Assembly (NCBI RefSeq): GCF_932526225.1
Contig: NC_064046.1
Span: 2,790,001 to 2,854,000 of the forward strand
Origin: Nematostella vectensis
Taxonomy: Eukaryota; Cnidaria; Anthozoa; Actiniaria; Edwardsiidae
DNA length: 64,000 bases
Reading direction: 5' to 3'
The notes below the pieces were generated by a model. That model was given only the letters and a program-made list of their open reading frames with translations, was not told the origin of the DNA and made no database searches. The stretch's first letter is position 1. Every line of letters begins with the position of its first letter. Below are positions 12,128 through 23,693 of the stretch, in pieces. The translations under genes and the position numbers were made by a program.

Positions 12128-12932
12128 ATTCCCTGCTAGCAGAGGCCTCTTTTCTTTGTACTTCGCTGGGCTGGAGTTCGCAAGGAAAAGAGACCTCTGC
12201 CATGGGCCGAAACTGTTTTCGTTGCGCATGCGTGAGCGTTTCTAAGCGATCGCATGACGTGCCAAAACCCGTACCATCTCGCCAAAGCCGTCAATATACT
12301 AATTTTTCTAATTTTTGTCGCAAATTATGAATCAAACTCCGGTTAGTTCTCCTCTTCAAAAAAAAAAAAAAAACTGTTCAATTTCAATCACCTAAAACGT
12401 CACTAAAAAATTCGAACAGCAAACACAGCAAAGACGAGTTTTGTCTTGTTTGTGGGATAAATTCCAAGACATCTGGGCAGGCGATTTTCTTCAATGTAAA
12501 TATCGCACAGTTGGATTCGAAGAAAATGTTACAAAACTTTTTGGTAAACTTAGATCAGCTAATTCTAGAAGAATATACAAAAGCTGTAAACGGTAGATTG
12601 ACTCGTTAGTCAAACGAGAGAAAATTCTGAATGAAGACAAGGCATTGAATGGCTTCTTTTATAATTCGTCGCGTGATATTTTTACGGAGGACGCCGTTTC
12701 GAATGCGGGCTTATTATCCCACAGCGGATATACGCTTCACGCATGCGCTAGTCATTGTGGGCTCAAATAGTGGCCAGTAATTAATGAACGGAGCATGCGC
12801 TCTGGATCTCCCGTCCACGATCGTGGACGGCGGTTTGATCAAACGAACTTGCGACCCATGGCAGAGGTATCTTTTCCTTGCGAACGCCAGCCCAGCGAAA
12901 TACAGAGAAAAGAGGCCTCTGCTAGCAGGGAA
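12128..12932. mobile_element. Non-autonomous DNA transposon with ~80-bp terminal inverted repeats
   Basis: Terminal inverted repeats at about 12129-12207 and 12855-12932 contain ccctgctagcagaggcctct and match closely. The flanks carry an 8-bp direct repeat CTTAACCC (12120-12127 and 12933-12940), consistent with an 8-bp target duplication as in hAT or P superfamilies. The interior carries a decayed zinc-finger-like coding piece. The insertion sits exactly at the end of the TTAA-bounded element that follows. Confidence 0.75.
12405..12700 (+). pseudogene. Decayed zinc-finger-like coding fragment inside the transposon
   Basis: Conceptual translation gives EFCLVCG with a CxxC pair, then SKKMLQNFL, then after a frameshift SRRIYKSCKR, a stop codon, and IDSLVKREKILNEDKALN. 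The pattern resembles a four-cysteine zinc-binding domain seen in cnidarian proteins, but one frameshift and one stop break it. It could be residual transposase-associated coding sequence or captured host DNA. The identification rests on pattern alone. Confidence 0.35.
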
Positions 12933-12933
12933 C

Positions 12934-13898
12934 TTAACCCATTGACTCCTGGCTATTTTTGAGCTGAATTTACAAAAAACAGACTGAAAACAGATACCTC
13001 CCCTCCTATTCTGAGCTTTATACAGCCCGTCAAAGTCGAACACAGCTGCACCTAGTCAGCGGTATCCAAGCTTTCCAACAGTGCTTTGCAGTCCCAACTT
13101 TTAATCCCTCGTCGTTGTGCTGAAGCCAGCACAATTTGATGGTTGCTTGTATTTTTCATCAAAAATACAGCTATGAGCATATTAGGAGAGTGTCTCAGGA
13201 CATCATGAAGTCTTTTGGGGCATAATTGAGTGCTTTGCTTATGGATATTTGCAAGCAAAAGTGGATTCATAATGATTTTTTCTTGTTTGGCTTTGCCTGG
13301 ATGAGAAAATAATTTTCTAATGAATCACCACAGCTCTCCTAAATGCTGTCTTTTCTGAAACCAAATTGATTCCATAATTGTTTACACTGCTATTCTGGGT
13401 CTGTATGACCTGGAATTGATTTGTTTGGCTTTGGGGAGAGAAGTTGACTGGCCCTCCCCTCGTAAATTTTTCCCTGGATCTCCCAGAATGCTTTTCAATC
13501 CGTAAAGGCGTGGTTTTAGAAGCCTTCAAGGAGTGGACATTGTGTTTTGAGGCCATGGAAATGAACCTGGAGGATCAGAATAAAGGTATCTATTTTTGTC
13601 TTGAGCTGTGTTTGCTGATATTTCTCCCTTGTGTTGTATTTTGAGCGTTTTATTGAGAGGGGTGATTCTGCTTTTCTTTCCTTGTTCGATTTGAGATTTG
13701 TCAAAGAACCTGTGCTATTATTTGGCTTAAAAGTAGTTGCTAACACCTTGGTTGGATGCATATCTTCAAGAACATTTATCCCTTAGACTGATGCCTGAGT
13801 ATCTTCATCTTGTTGTGTTTAGTTTGCATTTATGAATTTTTTGGGTTGTGGGTACTTCCCAAAGCCGGTACAGGCCGGTTGAGGGGTCAATGTGTTAA
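12934..13898. mobile_element. TTAA-bounded element of ~965 bp
   Basis: Inverted ends TTAACCCATTGACTCCT at the left and AGGGGTCAATGTGTTAA at the right. TTAA at both ends suggests a piggyBac-type target. The interior has short open frames on both strands (13052-13270 minus, 13444-13644 plus) that I do not recognise as a transposase. The right TTAA (13895-13898) is shared with the start of a family II MITE remnant. Confidence 0.6.
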
Positions 13899-14000
13899 AG
13901 CCGCATTTTCAACAGTTTCCTTCCGGTCGATTACGGGAAGCAATCTCCGATGAATTTTAACGGAAAAGTCGAAAAATTTTTTCAAAATATTGAAAGCAGG
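13895..14000. mobile_element. MITE, family II truncated copy
   Basis: About 105 bp matching the left half of the elements at 9629 and 21169 (TTAAAGCCGCATT, then ttccttccggtcgattacg, ending attgaaagcagg). The right half is missing. Confidence 0.75.
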
Positions 14001-14991
14001 TCGAGAGTCCGGCATCATTCATGAAATCGTCGTCGGGTTTTTAGGTTTCAGGAGGACTGGTAACTAGTGATTCGGGTTCATCAAGAAAAGTTTTCTTGGG
14101 CTGCTTCTTGCGTTGTGATTCCTTTTCTTGGTTTGGGCTGCCTTTGCCTTTGTGACCGAGAAGTCCTCGGGCTTACCGCCCATGTTTCTATTAGCGCTCA
14201 CGCCATGCGGATGCGTTATATTTTCATTGCGTAATAAGGAGACGTTGCAGAGTTTATTACAAATAGCAAGGGAGAAAGTATTTAGTGGGATACATCAAAT
14301 GAATTTCCTCTCAACGTTATTAGAATTCCCCCACCCCTTCCCGTGTAGCATCATGGATTGTCCTGGATATCATGGATTGTCCGGGATAAATGTGGGAATA
14401 ATAACAGTAACATAATAAAATAGTTTATTAGCAGTTATTGCAGCCAATGGACTGAATTACAAGTGTCAACTTATACAATTAATAAAGCCAAACTCCAATG
14501 TTACAAAGTGTCTTAGTCTGTCTTAGGTACAATTGTGCATCTAGTATTAGTTGATCGCAGAGACTCATGTGACGTGAAGCGTCCCTTGACAAGAGGATGA
14601 AACGAGTTGCTAGGAGTTGCCATGGAAGTGTAACATTTTATTTTTGGATAAATGATTTATTTTATGCTCAATAGGCATGTTTTGCTGCATATCTACTGAT
14701 AACTGATTCCTCTTTGCCCGTCCTCTTCACCAAAGAACTTATAAATACTCTTTCCCTACAACTAAATAGACATTTCCCAAACTTTACAGATTTAATAGCC
14801 CCCCAAAAAACACCACAGCATTGTAGCTAAATACATTTATGACTGCTTTTTTATTAGATAATCTTACTTATAAATATAAGAGAATAATGGCCTATATACA
14901 TCATTGTTACGGCACTTAAAGAAATCTGTCTGTCTGTCCTCCCCCCTCACTGATTCCTTTTCAGCCCCACCCCCTCACTGATTCCCCTTTA
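14001..14991. other. Intergenic region without recognised genes
   Basis: A short Lys/Gln-rich reading frame on the minus strand (about 14030-14190, ending ESLVTSPPET) looks like a fragment of retroposed coding sequence, but it has no splice sites or relatives here. The rest is AT-rich and unassigned. Confidence 0.35.
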
Positions 14992-15395
14992 CGTAGCCAG
15001 GATTTCTAACAGGAGGGGCCCAAAAGGGACTTTCAAGGCATTTTCTCCTGTATTTTAGATAATGTCTCATACATTTACTGTATTTTGGCTGCTTAAAGGG
15101 GGGGGGGCTCCATATCAAACATATTCCCCATGGAAAGTGTCCCTCGTTTGTATTGCCTCATATTTAGAAGAGCTAAAATTTTCCCACTCGCTGATCTCTA
15201 GAAAACATGGCGTAAAATGCTGATTCCTGTCAATTTGAGACTCACGGCAAAAAATTGTCAAGAAGAACTTGCTCGCTTGGTCAAATCTGTATCTCACTAA
15301 TCTTGAAAAGCCCCTAGACCCAGTTCTCCAAGAGATTGACCGAGCGGGTTTGAAGGTCACCCAAATATTAATATGCTACCCCCTGGCTACGCCAC
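14992..15395. mobile_element. Interspersed repeat, family III copy 1
   Basis: Starts gtagccaggatttctaac with a purine-rich stretch, contains ctcatacatttactgtattt, and ends ccctggctacg, giving short inverted ends (tagccagg/cctggcta). A shorter relative lies at 52865-53010. Confidence 0.65.
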
Positions 15396-16033
15396 TGACC
15401 CCCCCCCCCTCTCCCCACACACGTACGCAAACAGATCTTGAATGTTCATGTTTGAAGCTGAGTAGCCCTTTGGGCCTTTCTGCTGTTGCACAATATTTAA
15501 GCATTAGCAACACAGGCAATCAAAAAAATGCATTTCATAGCACATTCTAACACAGAATTTTACCGTCTTTATCTTTGAATAGAAAGTCTAGATCAATTGT
15601 ATTTATAATTTAAACCAATGAAGTTTATTATTGGCATAAAAAAAACGCCAAAAATTGCGGCGACTCTAGATCATTCGATCTTTTATCTTCCGTTTTGCCA
15701 TTTCGAACTAGACCTTAAGGCGCGATCAAGCCTTTTAAACTCAATCGGTATTTTTCCTCAAAAACTGAATATCACATGCATTCATCCTGGTTTCTCTTCC
15801 GAAGTATCATTTACAAACATTATTTGCGCGCTAGCCTTCGATTCCTATAGTGTATCTATGATTCTTGATTTGATTCACCTCCTGTTGTCAACACGCCAGA
15901 GGCGCTTGCATTTCGTACATTCAGTATTCCGTAGATTTCTGCGATTTTGTACAAATTTCTAAACTCCTCGCACATTTGCCTACGCAGTTGCGATATTAAG
16001 TCAGGTTAACGATTATCATAGGTCCTCACTTAT

Positions 16034-16361
16034 TGGGGGGGGGGGGGGGGGTGAATAGGGGTATGTAAATCCGCCGATCCGCAATATTTTCGGAGCAAAT
16101 CCGTGGATCCACAGAATTTTTTAGATCCGCATGGTTTGACAGATAAACAATAGCATCGATTGAAATTCATTTAAAATCCGAAATTCGACCGTCAAAGCAG
16201 TCAAAATCCGAAATCCGCGCCCGAATTGTCAACAAATCCGTGATCCGCCGTACTTCCAAAATCCGCCAATCCGCTGAAATAATCTTCAAAATCCGTAATC
16301 CGTGAGCATTTCGGGGCCGAATCCGCCGATCCGCAAACCTATTCACCCCCCCCCCCCCCCA
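16034..16361. mobile_element. Inverted-ended AAATCCG-rich element
   Basis: A run of G with gtgaatagg at the left is mirrored by cctattcac plus a run of C at the right. The interior repeats aaatccg/gatccgc many times on one strand. It behaves as a short foldback or MITE-like repeat. Confidence 0.65.
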
Positions 16362-16488
16362 CTTATTGTAGCTATTATAAATAGATGTTCCATGTTTCAA
16401 TTCCCCAGAATGTTCGCTATAACTCCACATACACCTAGGATTTTATGTCAAGTCTTGGTATTCTGGATTTTTTTCGTGGTGCCCTTTA

Positions 16489-17394
16489 TTAACAGACATT
16501 TAGTTCCCTAGCTTCCGCGCGAAGTCCACAGACACCTGCGATTTTACGTCGAATTATGCTCTTTATGGCACTCCTGAAATCTGGCTTCATAAAGGAGTAA
16601 ACCATAGGGTCGACGAGGGCCCCAAGCGCTATAGTGTACAAAGAAATAAGCGAAAGATGATCGGGAATCAACCAGAATTGCTTTGTGTAGAACATGAATG
16701 TCAACCACTCTACTGGAAGCCATGTCAGGAAGAAAGTCGCAGCGATAATTATCGATAAGCGCGCAATTTTTCGCTCAGAAACATTCGACACGCGCATACT
16801 ATGTTTAGCTTTAACTGAGCATTTTCCTTGCGAGTTAAGAACCACTGAAAGACTCAGCTGCTTCTCCGTTTTGACAGCCTTCCGAACCTGTCTGAAGATA
16901 AGGAAATAGGAGACGAAGACGAGAAAATAGGGGAAGATTACGAAGGTCCCCTGGACGCAGAGGACGTAAATGGTATGGATAGCTGAATGCGCGGACCAGA
17001 AGACAGGTAGTAGAGAAACTGTAATCACTGTCAACCAGGCAACCAGGAGAATAGTTACGAAGTACTTCTGCATTATTGTTTCGTACCGAAAGGGCTTAAA
17101 CACCGCAATGTAGCGATCCAAAGTCACAATCCCAACGTTCGCTACACCAGCGAGTAAACAAATACACACAATGTAACCTTGTATATCTCCTTTGACATCG
17201 GCGAGACGCATGGGGAGTAGAACTGCGCCTATTAACCCATCCGATACGGCAAGAGAGCATACAAAGCCGTTAGTGTAAGTCTGCATGGTTTTCTTGGTAA
17301 ACACCACCACACAGATTAGAGCGTTTGCGACGATTACTAGAACCGAGATGACGAGGAGAGGTATGTATTCGGCCTTGTCGAGAGTAGGCGTCAT
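16489..17394 (-). CDS. Class A (rhodopsin-like) G protein-coupled receptor, single exon
   Basis: An intact 301-residue frame with seven hydrophobic segments. TM1 has VANALI (Asn 1.50), TM2 LAVSDGL (Asp 2.50), TM3 ends in LDRYIAV (intact DRY), TM4 has VAWL (Trp 4.50), TM5 a proline (FPYF), TM6 TWLP in place of CWxP, and TM7 DPMVY in place of NPxxY. The C-tail is short with a possible palmitoylation Cys. Counting back from DRY, position 3.25 is Gly, so the usual TM3-ECL2 disulphide cysteine appears absent, although the second extracellular loop has a Cys (VLCVQGT). The protein should signal from the plasma membrane; the ligand cannot be told. The start gives a short extracellular N-terminus without a signal peptide, normal for class A. 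The stop codon TAA overlaps an AATAAA hexamer. Confidence 0.93.
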   Translation of the reverse strand: MTPTLDKAEYIPLLVISVLVIVANALICVVVFTKKTMQTYTNGFVCSLAVSDGLIGAVLLPMRLADVKGDIQGYIVCICLLAGVANVGIVTLDRYIAVFKPFRYETIMQKYFVTILLVAWLTVITVSLLPVFWSAHSAIHTIYVLCVQGTFVIFPYFLVFVSYFLIFRQVRKAVKTEKQLSLSVVLNSQGKCSVKAKHSMRVSNVSERKIARLSIIIAATFFLTWLPVEWLTFMFYTKQFWLIPDHLSLISLYTIALGALVDPMVYSFMKPDFRSAIKSIIRRKIAGVCGLRAEARELNVC

Positions 17395-20300
17395 TATCTC
17401 GTTGTGTTTTCACAATGTAGCTAACACCTTTTACTCAATTTCTTACTTGGTGAACCTCCTTTTTGACAAATGGTCCTCCTTTAATACAACGTCACAAAAT
17501 TTAATAAACGCTACGAATCGCCTTGAGTAAAATCGGCTACTTCAAAAGAGATCTTGAAAGTTTGATTTCCCAGCCTGTAATGCTGACCCATCTTGCACAC
17601 TTTCTAATATTACACCAGCGTTTTGCTTTACACCATTATATGATCCTCTTAATTTGTCACGTTTAAAAAAAACGTTAAAAAATGGGACGAATTTCATAGA
17701 CCAATTCGTTGCCCTTGAGAATGAAGTATTGTATCGATGTGAGCCTCTATACCACCCTGGATGACGGTCAAACGTGAGTTGGCGGTTACAAGTTATCGGA
17801 TCGCATTTATCAATTCTTAATGAATTCATTTCTTATTTCCTGGACTACATCGATGACGTGCACGTTGATATGGCAGTGTAAAGAGCATAATTAGGCCTGT
17901 TTCCCGCACCTTAAGCTTCAGAACATTGTTCTTCGCAACTCTACTATTTGTCGAATGACTTGTTATCCGTAAGATCTCGATATATATTGTGGTGCGCTAT
18001 TCCGTGCGCGTGCTTTAATTTGTTCGATTTTGCGCGTTGTTTTGGTATTTCGCTGTTTCCTTTGTAAATACCGACGTCAGAGAAGTGTCCCCGCTAAGAT
18101 CTATAATAAAAAAGCATGAATTTGAATTGTGCCTTAGGGGGGGAAGTAATGGCGATGTACATCGATTAGAAGCGAGCAATTGTAATTGCGTTACCTGAGG
18201 TCACCCCTTTTATTCTTAGTTTATATTTTAAGGTAAGCCCATTCTTATCAGCTTACCTAAGCTCATTCTTGTGAAAAAAAAATGCTCAAATGAAACAAAG
18301 CGCTATCATATTGCTTATATTTTCAAAGATATTCGACAAATTACACTTTTCGTAGCAATATTTCTTTTAAACTCTGTTGTTCTAGATATATGTTTATATT
18401 TTTCAATAATTGCACCTTATCTGCAAAGCAGAAATTTGGGTTATATTTGGTGCTTTTCCGATCTCCGATTTATGATCTATAACTTACAATCAGAAAACAA
18501 CAAAATCTTTTCTTTTACAAATGCTTTGTATTTATGTTTGCTATTATCTCAAAACCCTGCACGGGGCAAAATGGTAAAAAACAATTCTTCTGCTTTCCCC
18601 CTAGGAGTCGAGTGCATAAGAAATTGAAAAGAAAATTAGTTTTTAAAAGAGAGTTCTATCTCTTGCAAGTTGAAGAAACCAAAATTTCAAGTGGAGCTGC
18701 TTTCAACGTACAAGAAATGCTCTAAAGTATAGCGCATTTCTTTCGTCGGTGGATTTCCTGGCTTTTCAATGTTTCTGGTGTCAAAATAAAAGATTGTGTT
18801 ATTGATTGGAGTGTTCTGTTTATAAGCAAGCATTATGTCATCCTAATAAAGCAATACCCTTTTTCTACAACGAGCATCTAAGATGTGAGAGGAAATGAAA
18901 GGAGCGACCAAATATATAAAGTACTGTGTGGGAAACAACCCTTTTTCCCCCCTAATTAAAGGGTTGGTTTCCCCAGTAAACAATAAAACTAACGTAACGA
19001 GCGTTAGAAAACACGAGTTATCAAAAATAATAGTATGATTTTTTTCATTTGTAATTCATACGTGACAAAATTAATTCCACTTCTGATAGACGTTTGAAAC
19101 ACACGATATGTGACAGGGAAACCCTTTCAAAACACACTCAAGATTAACTTGCAGGATTCGTGCTAAACCCGCTTTGCTGAAATTGGAAATGCCCTGGAAG
19201 CGTTTGGGTGAAAATAAACTGGAAGCGAAGGGGCGGAGGGAGGGCAAGTTACAAAAAGACGTCTTATTTTAGTTTAAAGTGTCTTAGCAAAAACACTGTC
19301 TCTGGAATTTCATTACAGTTCCCGCGATATGTACTTTTATTATTTTTCTACTTAGTTTAGAGGACTTGTGGGATTTGTCTTTTTTTTTTCCAATTTAAGG
19401 GTTTTAACTTAGGTTGACATGCATAGCACCTGGTATTTGTTAAGTGGTAGTCCTGGCATTTTGAAAATATCGCGAAGTCCAGGAAACAAAGGATTTTTTA
19501 TAAGCGAACTTCACTTGGAGATTCTAACTCAATACCAACATTTAACTGCAGTAAATGGTTGTTTTTCCCCTGAACTGAATTTTACAAGAGATGGGTTGAC
19601 AACGCAAACTGTTTGTGTTGAACACAATTGGAAACTTGAATAAAAATTAAGTCGTCAATTGAAAATCTGTTTCTATCAAAGGGAATTACATGTCCTTAGC
19701 TGATAAAGTGATTCTCAAAATTCTCTAGTTTATGTTTGCAATGTTAGTTACAAAATATCCGGTTGGTAAGGAAATGCTCGACAAATGGGATAATAGTCAA
19801 AATTGACAAGTTTAACAAAAAATGAATGCTTGACATAAACTGTAGAATTCTGTCCTAAATCGGAAATGGAAGGTAATTTTATGCTCACAAAGAATTGATG
19901 TGTAATATTTAACAAGATAAAGATGTATTCGATACACTACTTTTTGATTAATAACTCTCGAAATTGTCACAGATACACATTCAGGCAAATGATATCAAGC
20001 CAGGAGATCTCTCATCTTTGACAATGGTCATCAATAAAACATCATTACTATACTTAGCGCACGAAATGAATAAACCACGAAAAAATGGCTACGAAAATAC
20101 TAGAGCACTAAGATTCGACATAATTCTTTGGTACTTGGCATTCCATATCAATCGGGAAAACTCGATGAGCACGTATAATAATGCGAAAACGAACTAAATA
20201 TTTGATCCCTCTCACATCAATCAATCAATCAACCATCCGCTATCTTCCTTGCAAAAACGCATCCATTTCTTTTAATGCACTATTTTTTATATTTTCAAGA

Positions 20301-21168
20301 AATCAAGAAAATGGCATATAAAAAATAGATAGCAAGAAGCCTTATATTAGATTATTAGCAAATTTTGTATCAAGACAGCTATTAATAGATAGATATCGGA
20401 TTCTTAACAAGATATTATTGTCAACTTTGTGTATAGTTCCGGGCTTTGGGTGCCTAAGGACTGGCTAAACCAGAAAACATTTAGAGGACTTAAAACTCGA
20501 TTTTTCCTTGTATGACAAATCTGCATTTATAAACAAAAAAATGAATACTACTGCAAATAAAATATATTTCTATGGCACATAACCAAATTAACCAACGTGA
20601 TTTTGCTAAAAACGACCTCTCAAAAACAAAAGTAACAAGATCATTACAATCTGACAATTCGCAAAAAGTGATACAAATAACACTCATATAATATTTGTAG
20701 AGAAAGTTCATGGGGATTCTTTAATGAACTGTGAAGGCATTGAAAAGCTTGCTAAATTGTTACAGACATGTGATGAATAAAAAGAGATGTCTTACTTGAA
20801 ATTACCCTGTTTTTCCCTCGGATGCGTTAAAGTATCTTCTAAAGGTTTCAAGCTCATTTAACAAAAGGCCCCTTAACTGGTATATCAACCTCCTTTTAAT
20901 TGACCACCCTTCGGAACTAGCCTAAAAGTCTAACACTTCTAAAAGTCCATAGCTTGAATTTGAAGTCAAAGGATCGATGGAAGATTGATGGTTCGGTTAG
21001 AAATAGGGTTTGGGCGGTGAGCTTTAATTGCCAGTTGCTAACCAACGCGGCCATGTTCAGCAAGAAAATGCTTTATTATTTCATTTTAAGTATGACATTT
21101 TAAAATACAAAAAAACTCATGCACTACACATGCGACATGCAGAGGTTCGTTTAGTAGCCAGGTTTTCA
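17395..21168. other. Gene-poor AT-rich region
   Basis: Upstream flank of the minus-strand GPCR, then AT-rich sequence. Several 60-118 codon frames occur, but none has recognisable motifs or exon signals. A short tcaatcaatcaatcaa microsatellite lies near 20217. Confidence 0.4.
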
Positions 21169-21412
21169 ATTGTCACCAGTTTACTTCCGGTCGATTACCT
21201 AACAATATCCGATGATTTTTAACGGAAAACGCGAAAAATATTTCAAAATATTGAAAGTAGTGTGTCTATTGGAAGTTTCTTTGAGGATGTGATTGATAAT
21301 TTAGAGCGGATGGCCTGTTAAATATTTCGGATTCGAATAGATTCTTTTGTCTTTTAACGGTTGAGGTTTCCGTCGGACCTCCGGAAGTAAACTGGTGACA
21401 ATGCGGCTTTAA
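21169..21412. mobile_element. MITE, family II copy 2
   Basis: Full-length relative of the element at 9629-9880, with attgtcaccagtttacttcc at the left and the complement at the right, ending GCGGCTTTAA. The interior is nearly identical to copy 1, so both insertions are fairly young. Confidence 0.82.
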
Positions 21413-22084
21413 GGTGGTAAAATTACCGCCTCTAGGCTGCCGTTGGCTGGGGATAAGCGGACCCCGTCTAGCCACACCCCAGGTGGGTGACCCTCATTAA
21501 TTATACATTGAGAATTTCCTTACAACATTCAAATATTAGCGATTTTCGTGTAGTCAAATATGAGTCATAGCAAGAGAGTATCAAATGCTTATAGTCTATT
21601 TACATTTTATATCAACAAGGAACGCGGTCGAATGCACATACTTTGAAACTTTCTTCCTAATCAGGTGCTTGGGTTTCTCATGTAACTACCTTATATTATT
21701 CTATATTTTCGCGTGTCTTAATTTCTGTAAATTTCTGCCATCAATTGTTCTTTATCCATTAAATTTCGCTAGTATTTAAGTTCGCAATATCTTTTAAATC
21801 GAGAATTTATTTATTTGTATACACGAGAAAATTTAGCAGAATAAGGTAGTACGTAAACCACATGAGAAAAATTTTTTTTTTGAAACAGATGAAATAAATA
21901 AACTCAAATAACCCCACGCAATGATGACTGGAGGCAGGGTCAATGATGACCCTGAGAAGTCTCGAGCAAATTTTTTTTAAGCGATTAATCTGTGAGGCAT
22001 TATTAAACAGCGAAATTATCATCACGCCATGCCAGCCATCAACAGCCTACTTTGGCCGGGGGTTTTAAACCGTCGTTTGTCGCG
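21413..22084. other. Unassigned AT-rich sequence
   Basis: No coding exon or clear repeat was recognised. A small palindrome around ggtggtaaaattaccgcc (about 21414) borders the MITE. Confidence 0.4.
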
Positions 22085-22185
22085 TAGTCGCAAAGCCGGT
22101 TGATGACACAACTTTCACTGAAAGTTTTCATCAACCGGCTTTGCGACTAATGTTATACAGTCGTTTGAAACGACTGTATAACATT
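22085..22185. repeat. Two abutting perfect hairpins
   Basis: Arms 22085-22106 and 22128-22149 are a perfect 22-bp inverted repeat around a 21-base loop. Overlapping its last base, arms 22149-22166 and 22168-22185 form a second perfect 18-bp inverted repeat with a one-base centre. Confidence 0.9.
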
Positions 22186-22315
22186 ATCGCACCCTTTCTC
22201 TCGGCCTGACTCGTTCCTTGATTTAAAAAACTAAAACATAAGAAAATTATAATCACTTTAAAGTAAGAAAACCATAATCATTTTAAATAATAACAACCAG
22301 TAAGGACAAGAGCTA

Positions 22316-22541
22316 TCACGTGACTTTTTGGGTGGAAAGCTTGCGTGCGCTCCGGGTTTTGGCGGCAAAATAACAATAACAAAAAGCAACATTATTAATG
22401 CCAACCAGCCAGAAAGCCTCAACGCCAAAAAGGGCTTTTTTATTGAAAAATTTCATGTTTTCGTCGCTTTCTGGCGTGAAGACCGCATTTACATCTGTGT
22501 TAATTTTGTCGCGCGTTTACCTCTCAAAAAGTCACGTTATT
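22316..22541. mobile_element. Possible short inverted-repeat element
   Basis: cacgtgactttttg at about 22317 is mirrored by caaaaagtcacgttat near 22526. The left part (gtgcgctccgggttttggcg) reappears inverted near 26140-26165 in a gene B intron. The boundaries are tentative. Confidence 0.45.
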
Positions 22542-23150
22542 ACCAGTCGTATATTACAGAAAACGTGCACGAGGTTAGAGTAACCTTTGTTTCGATTTAT
22601 CCAGATTCAGTGCATTAGTGTATTTACAACGGCTTTGCTCACGGGCAATAGGATTGGTTGATTGGTGGTTTGTGCATTGTTAGTTATACATAAAACAGCG
22701 CGTGCTAATGATTGGATGAGGGCGGCGCACAGCCATAGGTGTCTGAAAAAAGGATAATGTTTGACGACACCTGAGAAAGAAACGACCCTCTTTTTGGCGG
22801 GCAAGGAGATATCCGCGCACCCTACACAACTCTCTGTGTACGCGCCGGAAAAAAACCAAAAGCGGCATAAAAGCTTAACCTAGACGTAGCATAACCAGTT
22901 TCAAAGAGACGCATACAGTTGCATCGCTCGCAACTGTCTTTAAACAGTCAGCGTAAAGCTGCAATAACTAAAGCAAAGCCACAACGAAACTACCCTATTC
23001 CGTGTGCGCCATCGACCTCCCTTCGCCGTCGTGAATCTTAAAGAAGGCCAATCAGGCCACCGCTAAATGCGGAAGTTTTCTTGCAAATAGACGGTTGTAT
23101 TTTCAATTGTAAACAGTAACAAAGGAGAAGTTGATTGACATTCTTTGAGG

Positions 23151-23372
23151 CCTGACTAAACTAGGCATGTAGTGTGCGACATGTCTCCTGAATTTTTCCT
23201 AGTTTAGCCACTACCAAAAACATTTCTTTTTCGTTCCTTGTCGCATTCTTGCGTTGCTTGTCAACGCTCTTGCGTTGATTTGTCGCGCTCGACAATGTCT
23301 CTAAACTAGGAGACATGCAGGCGACATGACACACGCTACATGTCGCGCTCTACATGTCGCCTGGTTTAGCCA
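23151..23372. mobile_element. MITE-like element with CTAAACTAGG ends
   Basis: The ends are cctgactaaactaggc and gcctggtttagccagg, an imperfect inverted repeat. The interior repeats gacatgt and cttgcgttg motifs in both orientations. No coding sequence. Confidence 0.6.
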
Positions 23373-23631
23373 GGACTTTAATTCCTCTATGTCCCAACGT
23401 GGTCGGGAATCGACATTGCGCGCGGTAATACTAAAGAGTCTCTTATCTTACGCTCTCTTGGAAAAACACAAGACTGTTTGTCTTTTGAATTTTGTCGTGA
23501 AAATGATGTAAAACGAAACAGACAGCCCAAATAGCTGGATTTCACCACAGGCAGCCCGGAGTAACCGGGATCTACCACAGGATGTTTAGACTGATTACAT
23601 ATGTACATAAACGTCTTTGCGTCTAAGACTA

Positions 23632-23693
23632 GTTCAAACGTCGTATTATCCATGAGCATTGACTACGGCTCATGGATAATACGACGTTTGAAC
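23632..23693. repeat. Perfect 26-bp inverted repeat with 10-base loop
   Basis: Arms 23632-23657 and 23668-23693 are exact reverse complements. The loop is attgactacg. The structure resembles a foldback element or a small RNA hairpin, but neither is shown. Confidence 0.9.

Noticed and set aside
13444-13644. Plus-strand frame with coding-like stretch WTLCFEAMEMNLEDQ
   Set aside because: It lies inside a TTAA-bounded repeat, is not recognisable as a transposase, and no partner exon was found.
18271-18627. 118-codon frame in AT-rich DNA
   Set aside because: Composition-driven, no domain or splice context.
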